The notes beneath the pieces are model-generated. The model did no database searches. It was not told where the DNA came from and worked only from the letters and a program-made list of their open reading frames with translations. Source: Acanthochromis polyacanthus (taxonomy: Eukaryota; Chordata; Actinopteri; Pomacentridae). Taken from it: DNA of 64,000 nucleotides. The position numbers were made by a program, and so were the translations under genes. The stretch is taken from contig NC_067120.1 of assembly GCF_021347895.1 (NCBI RefSeq), forward strand, positions 26,149,361 to 26,213,360, written 5' to 3'. Shown piece by piece: positions 13,598 through 24,957 of this stretch; positions within the stretch are counted from its first letter, which is position 1, and every line of letters starts with the position of its first letter.

Positions 13598-13721
13598 CAA
13601 TGATCTGAGCGTATTCGATCAGCTGACCATAGTTGATTTGAGCTGCTTTTTCCAGACACTTTTGTACCAGTTTCTTCATGTCCTCTGGAGGAACAGGTGT
13701 AGTAATGTCTTTCATCAAAAC
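13598..13721 (-). CDS. cadps2: CADPS-like exon e
   Basis: On the minus strand the acceptor TTATTCTAG precedes GTTTTGATGAAA, and the exon ends ATCATTG before the donor GTGAGA. It reads [18 protein letters not shown] then [31 protein letters not shown] and KCLE-AA--NY-L-EYA are characteristic CAPS blocks. KCLEKAA is closer to what I recall of CADPS2 than of CADPS (KCLEQAA). The phase matches both neighbours: it starts in phase 0 and leaves one base to join exon f. Confidence 0.94.
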
Positions 13722-14439
13722 CTAGAATAACATAAACATGTTATTGGAGATTCGTAAAACTTAGTAATACAGAAAAGAAAACAGACCAGTTTTAGGAATT
13801 TTATCTACTCTTCTAACTTAGGAAATGGCTCTGTTCTCTGTTGATATGCAGGATGGCTCCAGAGGTGTTCAAACTCATTGGGAGAGGGAAACCGAGCTAA
13901 ACTGTTATGCTTTTTATATAAAACACAGTTGAAACTGTGGTTTTACTCTTTAATATATTAATTAATTCATTTGTTACAAGTAAATGTTTGCTGTACGTCA
14001 CATTAATGAGATAAATTTAAAATGTTATCATTTACAGATTCTTTCCAACAGCTGGTGATAGTGAGTGATGGAAAGTTTTGCTCAAGTATGATACGCAAGT
14101 ACAATTTTGAGGTATTTCATTTGAGTCTTTAAATATTATAGTGTTCATACATCTGCTTCACTGCATTTTATTGAGCAGCTATAATTAATAGTTAGCTAGA
14201 ATTTACACAGAGCATATGATTTGCAAAACAAATATGTCACATTATGATAGATCAGATGCTGAGAGGTCTGCTATAAAATTGAACAAGATAAGAAATAGCT
14301 AATAAAAAAGAAAGTCTGCTTACAGTACCTCAAGATCCTGATAATGTAGCTCCCTGAAGGGGTTCATTTAGGATATCTTTGGTGCATTTGGTGAGTATTT
14401 ATTGCAGGAGTTTAGCTTTTGCTAATAAAAACATTTTGC
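13722..14439. other. Intron of the CADPS-like gene, no feature recognised
   Basis: Part of the 1623-bp intron between exons e and d. AT-rich, with no repeat ends visible. Confidence 0.5.
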
Positions 14440-15075
14440 TAATGAACGGCGGAGTGATGCAACAATCGGCCTGCATTTGTTCGCCTGTTTGTCCATTTGT
14501 CCATCTGTCTGTCTGTTAGCAACATTACTGACTGACAGTACTTAATTAATAATGGACTGAAATATTTGGATCAAATTTTCAAGGAATGACACAAGAACCA
14601 AGTGATTAGATTTTGGCAGTGATGCAGCTTATAGTCTGGATTCACAGATTTGCTTAAGATTTCTGTATCATTGCGAGAAGGCAGCATGGTGTCACTGTAA
14701 CTATGACAACAAGTGAACAGTACATCAGCTGCCTGCTGACGATCACATGATTTACATCTTACTACAAATTGACTGCTGCAGACTTATCGGGACTTATCCG
14801 TCGAAAATGATACAAGGAACAATTGATTAAATCGTAGGGGTGTTTCCAAGTTTCACCGATTCCCACTGCCTGCTACATATTAGGTTATGCGATTTGGTAT
14901 CCATACACAACATACATATGCATAACACACGCCTGTGTTCAGTGCAAGGTCAATTTGTTTACGAGTACATCTGTATTAAATGGCCACATTCTATGGTGCC
15001 ATGATTTCTGCCTTGAATTGTTTAACGATTTCATTTGTTAAAAATAATATGACTGAGCAGCCTTGATGGAGTACC
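14440..15075 (+). repeat. Interspersed repeat family R1 (~650 bp), plus orientation
   Basis: This copy matches the inverse of 26690-27350 over several hundred bases. Shared blocks include the CTGTCTGTCTGT run, CAGCTGCCTGCTGACGATCA versus its inverse, and ATGCATAACA with CTTGTGTTCAGCACAAGG-like segments. Partial copies lie at 39893-40285 and 54615-54960. No open reading frame or clear ends were found, so the class is unknown. Confidence 0.75.
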
Positions 15076-15109
15076 ATGCTCTCTGAGTCCTTTTTTCTTG
15101 TATTAAATA

Positions 15110-15230
15110 TGGGCAGCATTTGTTAGCAGCATTTCTGACTAGTACCTGTCTTCTTTGTCCCAGCAACTGTATTTAAATTCTACTAATTAGCTTTGCAATG
15201 TTTTGAGAAGATACAATTTGGGCATACGGA
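15110..15230. repeat. Diverged direct repeat, copy 1
   Basis: Aligns with 16178-16295. Both run AAATATGGGC, then CTTCTTTGTC-AGCAACTG-ATTTAA, CTACTAATT, and TGTTTTGAGAAGAT or TAGTTTTGAGTGGAT-like endings, in the same orientation. The pair brackets CADPS-like exon d. Divergence is roughly one base in five by eye. Confidence 0.65.
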
Positions 15231-15344
15231 CATAGAATTTTTTGGTCTGCACATGTACTTAGCATGCTTTAACAACACACAAATTCCCACAAAGTTTGTA
15301 CAAACATATTAGAAATGCTGAAGTACTTAAAAGTGCAGCATTAC

Positions 15345-15408
15345 CCGTTCCTGCAGGGAGAGCGTTGCCTTCAGGGCCCCATCTGGTCGTCCAAAGGGAA
15401 AGCAGTAC
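15345..15408 (-). CDS. cadps2: CADPS-like exon d (64 bp)
   Basis: On the minus strand the acceptor GCATCTGCAG precedes GTACTGCTTTCC, and the exon ends GAACGG before the donor GTAATG. One base completes an arginine codon from exon c, then it reads [20 protein letters not shown] and [20 protein letters not shown] is among the most conserved CAPS blocks. The 64-bp length keeps phase from exon c (two bases carried) to exon e (phase 0). Confidence 0.96.
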
Positions 15409-16177
15409 CTGCAGATGCAAAATGTGGGCGGGCGTCACATTTAGAAACAATCTCAAGGACAACTACGTGGAAAAAAAAAAGAAGTAGAAGAATAGGAAAA
15501 TGGGAGCAGCAGCCGAAAATGTCGGTCAGCATCAACAGATGGCTGCTTCCTTTCGTCTAATTACACTGATGAAGGAAGCTTTTCTCACCTCCATCTCCAT
15601 CTGAGCGCAGACTAGGCGGTTCAGGGAGGTTTCACGTTGCTAATTGACAAGTGAACAGTACTTAATAAACAAAGGTACACAGTCATGCAGGTCAGACATT
15701 TATTAGACAAAAAACTACAGGCAGATGTTATGTTCCTTCACACTGATGCAAATGAAAAAATGATAAATCCAAGTGGATTTAAAAAGTATTAACAGGTAGG
15801 ACTTTGTTTGAAGATTCCATTTGTATATAAAGTCAGGAGATCATGATGTTCACTTTAAAGAAAACTGTAAAATTAGTTGAGGACCAAAATACACTGTAAA
15901 ATAGAATGGAAACAGAATTATCTTTGAAGAATATGAGTTTCAGTCTGTCAAACGAGGTATATAAGAAATATATAACAATATAATATACATAGTATATTAC
16001 ATTTATATAATATGATAAAACATCTGAGGTGAAAATTATAGATAAATGAAAAAATTCAGTAGAAGACATAATTCATTCTATTAAGTTTGAAAAAAAATGT
16101 AAATTACTGAGTGAAATATATTGAAAAAATATCAGTTGCAGTTTACAGTTTACCCTTGTTTGTAGCATATAATCAAA
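15409..16177. other. Intron of the CADPS-like gene, no feature recognised
   Basis: Start of the 10,961-bp intron between exons d and c. AT-rich, with no conserved block seen. Confidence 0.5.
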
Positions 16178-16295
16178 TATGGGCTGTTTTTAGCTGTATT
16201 TGTGACTAATAATTTTCTTCTTTGTCTTAGCAACTGCATTTAAGTCTACTAATTTGTTTTGTAAAGTTTTGAGTGGATGCAATTTACTGCTTGGA
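16178..16295. repeat. Diverged direct repeat, copy 2
   Basis: Partner of 15110-15230, in the same orientation and on the other side of exon d. No target duplication or open frame was seen. Confidence 0.65.
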
Positions 16296-16706
16296 TTAAA
16301 TACTGCGTTAGGTTCTTTCTAGTACAAGGCACAACCTTTTGTCACTAGAGACTGTGGTTCACCTACAGAGTCCAGGGTGCAGTTAGGTTAAGACAACAAA
16401 AGTATGTTGATTAAGGTGAGAAAAAAATTACATGTCAAGATGCCTTTTTTACAAACAAAATAACAGAGTACAAGGGAAATGTTTTGAGAGGACACTAGAG
16501 AGTGATAATAACGCGAGGACACACTTGCAGACTGTAGGGTTGGAAAAAGAATCACATGTAGCACTGCAGTGATTTATGCAAGTGTTGTCCCATTGATGAG
16601 GATGCTTTTATTTATTTATTTATTTAGTGTGCATGTTTACTTCTAAAGCTGCAGGGACTGAACTGTCTGGACACGATAATGAGTGGATAATAATGGAGTA
16701 TAAATA
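16296..16706. other. Intronic stretch, no gene
   Basis: Unique-looking DNA with a short TTTA run near 16610. Nothing else is recognised. Confidence 0.4.
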
Positions 16707-17139
16707 CACTACCATTCTAAAGTTTGGGGTTTATTTGTTTATTTGTTTATTATTAGGATCCCCATTAGCTATACCCTTAGGTCAGCTAATCTTCCTGGGG
16801 TCCTATTTAAAATAGCATTTTAAATACAATACAATTCATACATATGTCAAAGGTACAAAAATAAAATTAAAAACCATATATATACACACAAACAATATTA
16901 AAAGTTCATCCTGTGACTTACAAGCTTCAAAGTTCATCCAAAGCAATTCGCCATCCTTGCGCAATTAACAAATTAATTCTAACATCTGTAGTAAACCACT
17001 CACTTAAATAGTAGCAGATTTTAGTTCATTTTACAGTATATAGTACCGTAGTTCATCCTGCCCCGACTGAACTCCACTTAACAGAAGCGCACGAGAGCAG
17101 CATGCAAAATACCACGGTACAAAAGATATATATAAATAT

Positions 17140-17163
17140 GTGCATACACACATACACACACAC

Positions 17164-17197
<34 letters not shown>

Positions 17198-17495
17198 TTG
17201 TACTTCTATCTTAGTGAGGACATCCATAGGCGTAATGCATTTCTTAGAGCCTTACCCTAACCTTAACTATCACAACTGATTGCCTAAACTTAATCCTTAC
17301 CCTAACCCTAACCAAACCTCAATTCATACCTGTTCTCGAAAAACAAGTCTTCACCCTCAAACACGGCTGTTTCAAAGTGAGGACCGGCCAAAATGTCCTC
17401 ACTTTGTAAAAATGTCCTCACTTTGATAGTTAAATGCAGAAAATGGTCTACACAATGTAGCAAGTACAAGACCACACACACACACACACACATAC
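17140..17495. repeat. CA-flanked module with telomere-like repeats, copy 1
   Basis: CA dinucleotides at about 17158-17194 and 17473-17492 flank about 280 bp containing GTGAGGACATCC, TTACCCTAACCCTAACC, GTGAGGACC and two AATGTCCTCACTTT blocks. Copies 2 and 3 are at 40776-41223 and 60000-60377. This copy sits in the 3' UTR of the LINE. Confidence 0.75.
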
Positions 17496-17496
17496 A

Positions 17497-17548
<52 letters not shown>

Positions 17549-17570
17549 CATACATATATTCATACATATA
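17496..17570. repeat. TACA/TA compound microsatellite
   Basis: (CATA)n passes into (TA)n and then CATACATATATT-type sequence, directly following the CA tract of the adjacent module. Confidence 0.95.
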
Positions 17571-17617
17571 TTCATATAAAAATAATATATATATATTCAT
17601 ATAATTTTGGTTTTCTC

Positions 17618-20550
17618 CTAGACCAAATAAGACTCTCCTACGAACATTTTTATTCTGCTCTTAAACACAGTTTCATACTTGATGTTTGTCAAAGCTACAG
17701 GTAGTGTGTTCCATTCTTTCATAGCTCGAAAGATTACAGTTTTTTTAAAGGAAATTTGTATTAGCTTTTGGTATAATAAATCGACCTGCAGTTGCCTGTC
17801 TTGTTTCATACCCATGTGATTCTAAATTTTGCTTAAGTTGCTCATATATAAATTTTGGATTTTCATACTTTAACATTTTCCATGTAGCCATCATAACAGC
17901 AGCTTTTGTCCTATGTTCCACCTTTAACCAGTTGAGTTGGGCGTGCATAGAGTTCACATTAGTTCTGTATGGACAACGCAGAGCTAATCGTGCTGCCCTG
18001 TTCTGCAATAATTGCAATTTATAAAGACTGTCCTTATTAGCGCTAGCCCAGATTAACTGGCAGTAGTCCAGTTGTGAGAGCATTAAACTCTTTATAAGTA
18101 ATTTTAGCAAATTTGATGTAATGTAATTTTTACACCTTCTCACTACTGCCAAAGCCTTGCCCATTTTTTTCACCATAACTTCAATCTGTGTGGACCAAGT
18201 CAATTTATTATCAATATGAACCCCTAGCAATTTTGCTTCTGTCACTTCCTCTATTAATGTATTGTTTATAAAGAGTATCAAGCTATGTTTTGACTTTAGC
18301 AAATGACTGGAACCAATTGTTATGCTTTTGGTCTTGGCCACATTAAGAACCAGTCTGTTGTCTGTTATCCAATTTTCTACGGCATTTAATTCTTTACTGA
18401 GTATAGTATTAAGTTCGATTGATGAAGAGGCAGATACATACATTGTAGTATCGTCAGCGTACATCACCAATTTTGCCTGTTTTGTAGCCAATGGCAGGTC
18501 ATTTGTAAAAATAGAATAAATTAAAGGGCCTAAGCAGCTTCCTTGCGGAATTCCACATTCTACGGCTAAACAGTCAGACAGGCTTCCATTAAAGAAAACC
18601 CTTTGTCTTCTTTCTGTTAAGTAGCTCCTAACCCAGGCAACTGCAGTTGGAGAAAACCCATAACACTTCAACTTATTAAGCAGAAGGTCGTGGTCGATCA
18701 TGTCGAACACTGCAGTGAAGTCTAATAGAACTGCACCGCACATCTTCGTATTGTCTAGTGCCTTGTACCAGTCTTCTGTCATCTGTATTAGAGCAGAACA
18801 AGTTGAATGTCCTTTCCTATATGCGTGCTGCGAGTTTGTAATTAAATTATTATCAAGAAAATAGGCCTGAATTTGATCAAATACTGCCTTTTCAAAGATT
18901 TTGCTCAAGGATAACAAACTTATAGGGCGGGTGTTAGATCCACTGAAAATTGTTTTTTTATCTTTAACCAACGGGATGACCTTCGCTTCTTTCCAGTTTT
19001 GTGGAAACTTACATTTCCTGATACTATTGTTAAAAATGTGACAAATAGGATGGACTACATACTCTTCTGCAATCAGGATCAATTTATTGTCTATATTATC
19101 CATTCCTGCCTGCGTTCCTTTGCAAATTGCACGAATTAACCTCGCAGCTTTCTCAACATTGAGCTCGTGTAACTCAAACTGACATTGTTTATTTTTCATA
19201 TATTGTTGCAAGCGAGTTATAGAGTTCTGAGATGGATGTTTTACAGTTGTATTTCTAAGCTTTTTAATTTTCTCGTTAAAGAATTTATTCAAGTTGTTGG
19301 CAATGTCTTTAGGCTTGGTGATAAAAATACCGTCACATTCTACAAAAGTGGGCTGTAAATATCTATTTCTCCCCATTATATTATTTAATACCCCCCAGAG
19401 TCTTTTACCATCATTTTTATTTTGTTGTAGCTGTAATGCATAGTATTGTTTCTTTTTTTAAATATTTAATTTGGTTACAAGATTCCTCAATTTACGGTAT
19501 TTTTGTTTATCACTAAAATTGCCACTTTTTTGAGCAACTTTTTTAGCTTCATCTCTTTCTTTCATTTGTGCTTTTAATTCTATATCAAGCCAAGGGGCTC
19601 TTTGCATTCTGGTTGTCCACTTTTTCATAGGTGCATGTTTGTTCATAACAGGTTGAATAATTTTTAAGAATGTTTCTAGTGCCATGTCAGGGTCATCTTC
19701 ACATAGCACTTCACTCCAATTTACTTTTTGTATATCCCTGCGATATGCTTCATCTGAAAAGTTTTTATAACACCTTTTATGAATAATTCTAGGACGTGCT
19801 TTAGGAATATTTACATTTTTGGCAATGGCCACAATATTATGGTCACTGAATCCTATAGGTATGGAGGCTGCTTTTGTAAAGGCTTTGTGCTCTGTAACAT
19901 AAATATGATCAATGCAAGTTGATATATTACTGCCCATATAATTTAGGCTCAGTCGAGTGGGCTCCATTACCATCTGTTTCATATAACATGCATTGGTAAT
20001 TGTAGAAAGTTTTCTTCTGAGAGGGCATTTTTCATTAAACCAATCAATATTTAGATCGCCTACAAAAACAGCTTCCATGTTTGTATCGCACATTCTTTCA
20101 AGCATAATGCCAATATCATCAAGATACTTGCTGCTTGAGCTTGGAGGCCTATAGCAGCACCCCATTAGGAGAGATCTAGAGTACACAACATTAACTTGAA
20201 GCCATAAGGCTTCTATTTCATTGTTCATCAAGTCTGGCCTTAATTTCACTGGGATATTGTTTTGAATATAAATGGCCACACCCCCACCATGTTTTGATCT
20301 TTCCTTTCTATAACAACTGTAGCTCTGAATATTTAATGCTTCAGTTTCTATAGTATCATCTAATTTTGTTTCAGACAGTGCGCAAATACCAATGTCATTT
20401 GAGTGCAATAGATGCTCAATTTCATGTACTTTGTTTCGTGAACTGCATATATTTAAATGTGTTATCTTAAAACTTCTCTTAGGAAATAAAACATGTGAGT
20501 GACATAATATAGTCCTATAAAATAAAACTAAAAAAAAAAAACTTTCTAAA
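17618..20550 (-). pseudogene. LINE ORF2: APE endonuclease plus reverse transcriptase
   Basis: The frame is open from about 20550 (LNICSSRNKVHEIEHLL). Endonuclease motifs are CALSETKLDD, VFVGDLNIDW and GFSDHNIVA. A single in-frame TAA at 19458-19460 (after KLNI, before KKKQYYALQ) separates these from the RT part. RT motifs include TRPISLLSLSKIFEKAVF, VLLDFTAVFDMIDHDLLL, CGIPQGSCLGPL and the catalytic VMYADDTTMYV, about 300 residues into the RT segment. One extra T near 17745 shifts the frame; the C-terminus continues as KKTVIFRAMKEWNTLPVAL to a stop at 17618. Only two lesions in about 970 codons indicate recent inactivation. Confidence 0.9.
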
Positions 20551-20564
20551 ACAAATGGCCCATT

Positions 20565-21309
20565 TTATTGCTTTTTGTAAATGATGAGTTTATCATACCT
20601 CAAATAGGCAATATCACCCCTCTTCCTTGCCTCTTTGAGCTTGGGAATTAGTTCTCTCCTCTTCTGTCGCACTGATTCTGGATAGTCCTCATTTATGTAA
20701 TAGTTGGTTCCCTTAAGTTTATTTGCATTGTGCGTGACGATGTCTCTATTCTTGATCCTGAGGAATTTCACCAACAATGGTCGAGGGCGAGATTTGTCCT
20801 CTGGACTTTTTCTCATTTTGCCAACACGTTGCACCTTTTCTATTCCCAGCGTATTCGGGTCCAAATTCAGTTTATCCTTAAGAAGCTCCGTCACTTTCTC
20901 CTCTGATTCAGACCACTTTTCGTCATCACTCTCTGGGATCCCATCGATTATCACATTCAATCTTCTTGCTTGTGTATCTAGTGTGTCTGCTTTGGCGTCA
21001 ATAATAAGCATTGATTCAGCCAGTTTGTGAATGTCTGCTTCGTTTGATTTACATTCTGTTGACGCTTTTGTGCTGGATATTTTCAGCTCATCAACTTCTT
21101 TTTGGGTAAATTGTAGACTAATTCTTATTGAGCACATTATCCATACGTGCATTTGTGTTGTCAATCAGCGTGCGCAGACAGGCTGTAAAAGTAGTCTGTT
21201 GTTGATCAAGCATTTCCTTGAAGTACGTTTTTTGCTCCTCGAGCAGTTCGCGTACTTGTTCCAAAGTCATGTATTGTCCATCCTCATCTCTGTCTTTCTT
21301 AGTGGCCAT
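20565..21309 (-). pseudogene. LINE ORF1, coiled-coil nucleic-acid-binding protein
   Basis: Starts at ATG 21309 (MATKKDRDEDGQYMTLEQV) with a helical, glutamine- and glutamate-rich stretch typical of a coiled coil. A one-base insertion near 21119 ends this frame after DNVLNKN; the sequence continues as SLQFTQKEVDELK. The core RRLNVIIDGIPESDDEKWSE, VQRVGKMRK, RPLLVKFL and YYINEDYPESVRQKRREL resembles the RRM/CTD layout of L1-type ORF1 (transposase_22). It ends at 20565, a few bases before ORF2 opens. ORF1 proteins coat LINE RNA. Without the insertion it would be about 248 residues. Confidence 0.85.
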
Positions 21310-21887
21310 CCTTGTTTTAATACGAGGAATTGTTTGAGTAGTGTTGAGTAGCACAGTCCCAGCTAACCGGGGTTAGCGGCTGGCGTGTTCTTCCGCAATA
21401 TGTCAGTATTTTCCGACAAGTACTTCTCCAAAAGCCGGAAGTGCTTTCTTCCAGGTATCGGCAGCTTTCCTCCGTGATATAAGGAGGATTAAACAAGATA
21501 AACAAGGATCAAAACAGGTTGTGAAGGAGCTATTTTCGCAGCAGGAGGAGCATGTGATGGTAGGTATAATTGTTCACCAGACTGTGCTGCGCTCTGCTCT
21601 TAGAAATGTCCGTTATTCTGAAAGAAAAGCAGTTTACATCATTGCAAACAACATTAAATGAATCAGAAATACAGTCTAGACAATTTTAACGTGGTAAATG
21701 ACTATTCTAGCAAGAAACGACTGATTTTTAATGGAATATCTACATAAGGGTACAGAGGTCCATTTCCAGCAACCATCACTCCTGTGTTCTAATGGAGCAT
21801 TTTGTTAGCTAATCGTATTGAAAAGCTAATTGATGATTAGAAAACTCTTGCACAACTATGTTAGGACATGAATAAAAGTGTGTTTTC

Positions 21888-22780
21888 ATGGATTCTGATT
21901 CTGATGTAACAGCCTAACAGACTGAGAAAAGAGCTCAGCAGTGTGTTCAGTCGACTGCCTCGGACTATATATTCTGTTTGATGGTAAAATCTAATATCCT
22001 TTAAAGAAAATATGAGAGGGACTGGACAGTAATATTACCAGATAAATCCAGGTTACAAAATCTGACACAGAAAAGTGGAGACTATAATCATTATATAAAA
22101 TGTCAGTCAATTTGCCAGCACATCTTTTATAAACATTTAAAAGATTTTATCTCTTTTGGAAAATTCTATACATGTAATACAAAGCAGTATGAAGTCTTCA
22201 AATGTTAAATTATTTTTACTTTCCATTTCATTGTCTTAAAACAGAATAATTAGGGCATGTGCTTAAGTTCACACAGGTTTGCACTTAACACCCTTGAGCA
22301 GGTTTAAAAATGCTCTTTCTTTGTTTTTCCTTGTGTGACTATGAATGTTTTTATTTTTTGCCATCTTTTCCTTGCAGATCAATTCAACTTCTGACATATC
22401 TTGGGCCACCTTGTGCCACATGTTTCAGATTTCCCCACGGATTATTAATGATGCACAGGTCAGAGCCACTCAAAAACTTCTAGCTCGTGTTTCTTAAAGT
22501 TGTCTGTTGTGATTTTAAGGTTTAGTTTAGGAGGATTGCCCTGCTGTATATTTAGTGGAATCCCACCCAACAACTCTTGCATATAGTACCATTTGTGCAT
22601 CAGTAGAATGGTGCAGCACCATCCTGTGTCAAATAAACTTTCCTGCAGCGCCTCTACAGTCATAAAGCTGAGAGTTTTACCTACCTGTCTAGCAAAGAAC
22701 CTGAAGCCTTTCTTGGTCTTCCAGATCTTGTTTTTGTTTTCACAGTTCTCCTTACCTGTTACTTTTTAGTAACATATTGA
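21888..22780. other. Intronic stretch, no gene
   Basis: Unique-looking AT-rich DNA between the MITE remnant and Tc1 family 3. Nothing is recognised. Confidence 0.4.
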
Positions 22781-22782
22781 TA

Positions 22783-24353
22783 CAGTGGGGCCAATAAGTA
22801 TTGGGCAACTCAAAAATTTCCAAGTTCACCCATTTAAAAAGATAAGAGGGGTTTGCAATTTTCATCATAGGAACACATCAAGCGTGAGAGACAGATTGTA
22901 AAAAAAAATTCCAGGAAATCACATTGTATGATTTTTAAACAATTTATTTGTGAAAATGGGTGACCAATAAGTATTGGGCAGCCAGCAAAAGTTACTTTTA
23001 ATACAATGACAGCGGTCAAATGGTTCCTGTAGTTCTTGACCAGGTCTACACGCACTTTAGTTGATATTTTGGCCCACTCCTCTGCACAGATCTTCTCTCG
23101 AGCTGTGATGTTTGAGGGCTGTCGCTTGGCAACACAGAGTTTCAACTCCCTCCACAGGTTTTCGATTGGGTTGAGGTCTGGAGACTGGCTAGGCCACTCC
23201 AGAACCTTGCTATGCTTTTTATGGAGCCACTCCTTGGTTTTCCTGGCTGTGTGCTTTGGATCGTTATCATGCTGGAAGACCCAGCCACGTTTCATCTTCC
23301 GTTCTCTGACCGAGGGAAGGAGGTTTTTACCCAAAAAGTCACAATACATGGCCCCATTCATCTTGTCATTGACACGGACCAGTCTTCCTGTCCCTTTTGC
23401 AGAAAAGCATCCCCAACGCATGATATTTCCACCCCCATGCTTCACAGTTGGAATGGTGTTCTTGGGATGCAACTCAGCATTCCTCTTCCTCCAAACACGG
23501 CGAGTGGTGTTTAAACCAAAAAGTTCAATTTTGGTCTCATCCAACCACATCACATTCCCCCAATCCTCCTCTGGATCATCCAGATGGTCTTTAGCAAATT
23601 TCAGACAGGCCTTTACATCATTTTTGTGTAGTAGGGGAACCAATGCAGGATTTCACCTCATGACGACGTAGTGTGTTACTAATTGTCATCTTTGTGACGG
23701 TGGTCCCAGCTGTCTTCAAATCATTGACCACTTCCCGCTGTGTAGTTCTGGGATGATTCCTCATTGTTCTCAGGATCATTTGAACCCCACGAGGTGAGAT
23801 CTTGCATGGAGCCCCACTCCGAGGGAGATTGTCAGTGATGTTATACTTCTTCCATTTTCTATCAGTGTTTCCAACTGTTGATCTTTTCTCACAAAATTGT
23901 TTACCAATTGCAGTTTAACTCATCCCAGCTTTGTGCAGTTGTACAATTTTATCTCTGGTGTCTTTGGGAAGCTCTCTGGTCTTGGTCATGGTGAAGACTG
24001 GAGTCTGACAGTTTGAAGGAGTGTTCAGGTGTCTCTTATGCATCTAATCAGTTCAAACAGGTGCCATTCATACTCTTAACGAGTGGAGGCCGGAATAACT
24101 TCTTAAAGAACAAGTGACTGGTCTGTGAGGTATAGAAGAGTTGTTTGTTTTCGAGCTGCCCAATACTTATTGGCCACCCATTTTCACAAATAAATTGTTT
24201 AAAAATCATACAATGTGATTTAATGGATTTTTTTTTACATTCTGTCTCTCATGCTTGATGTGTTTCTATGATGAAAATTACAAACCTCTCTTATCTTTTT
24301 AAATGGGTGAACTTGGAAATTTTTAAGTTGCCCAATACTTATTGGCCCCACTG
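22783..24353 (-). mobile_element. Tc1-type transposon, family 3, with broken gene
   Basis: The ends CAGTGGGGCCAATAAGTATT and AATACTTATTGGCCCCACTG are a perfect inverted match over 20 bp. The left flank is TA (22781-22782); the right flank is CA, a likely mutated TA. The inverted repeats are about 190 bp, and an inner CCAATAAGTATTGGGC motif repeats the outer one. Length is 1571 bp. Confidence 0.95.
22834..23989 (-). pseudogene. Tc1 transposase, family 3, broken
   Basis: ATG at 23989 gives MTKTRELPKDTRDKIVQLHK; an in-frame TAA follows in GMS-stop-TAIGKQ. A frameshift near 23645 separates the DNA-binding half from an open catalytic half. The latter has [27 protein letters not shown] and [15 protein letters not shown], so the DD34E residues are kept. 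The frame runs into the inverted repeat before stopping at 22834, with no usual KGGATKY-like end. It cannot encode full transposase. Confidence 0.9.
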
Positions 24354-24593
24354 CAAGTGGAAATTTCAAACCGGAAATACATACATATCATATCAGATCC
24401 TCAGTCAGTTGCCGAGAGGTGCCCATGGTTGGTGAGCAAGATTACAAGACTCAGAGAATTTATCAGTTCTGGGAAGGTCATCAGTTGCTAATTTGACAAC
24501 ATTTGACAACGTCTTCAACATTTGGAGAACACATACTTTTAAATGACATTGTTTTCCTTTTTTCACATTAAAGAAACATTAACTGAATACATA

Positions 24594-24957
24594 CACAAGC
24601 GTTCGAAAGTTTGGGGTCACTCAGGCAGTTCTGTGTGTTCCATGAAAACTCATACTTTCTTCATGTGCTAACATAATTACACAAAGGTTTGCTAATCATC
24701 AGTTAGCCTTTCAATACGATTAGCTCCCACAATGTACCATGAGAACACAGGAGTGATGGTTGCTGGAAATGGGCCTCTGTACCCCTATGTAGATATTACA
24801 TTAAAAATCAGACATTTCCAGCTAGAATAGTCATTTACTACATTAACAATGTCTAGACTGTATTTCTGATTCATTTAATGTTGTCTTCATTGGTAAAAAC
24901 TGCTTTTCTTTCAAAAATCAGGACATTTCTAAGTGACCCCAAACTTTTGAATATATG
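24594..24957 (+). mobile_element. MITE family M1, near-complete copy
   Basis: Starts CACAAGCGTTCGAAAGTTTG after TA and ends near CCAAACTTTTGAATATATG, with the M1 body (CATGTGCTAACATAATTACA, TTCCAGCTAGAATAGTCATT) between. No coding capacity. Other copies are at 16707-21887, 43912-44201, 55525-55888 and 59669-59850. Confidence 0.85.

Larger units (their letters stand above)
16731..21598 (-). mobile_element. Nearly full-length LINE (non-LTR retrotransposon)
   Basis: On the minus strand, in order: a short 5' region (about 21355-21598), ORF1 (20565-21309), ORF2 with endonuclease and reverse transcriptase (about 17618-20550), then a 3' UTR of about 0.9 kb. The 3' UTR contains a CA/TATG microsatellite block and a CA-flanked module, and ends with GCTAATGGGGATCCTAATAA and a TAAACAAA-type tail at 16731-16760. 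The 3' tail abuts the interrupted MITE, which defines the insertion. Only three small lesions are visible in the ORFs, so it is a fairly young insertion. The clade is left open; ORF1 plus APE plus YADD RT fits the Jockey/I/CR1 broad group. Confidence 0.85.
16707..21887 (-). mobile_element. MITE family M1, split by a LINE
   Basis: The left terminal piece CACTACCATTCTAAAGTTTG at 16707-16730, after TA, is followed by LINE sequence. The M1 body resumes at about 21599 (CTTAGAAATGTCC) and runs to about 21887, where it stops before the expected right terminus. Intact relatives at 24594-24957 and 55525-55888 show that these two blocks should be adjacent. M1 is a ~360-bp Tc1-like non-autonomous family common in fish. 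Confidence 0.75.
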
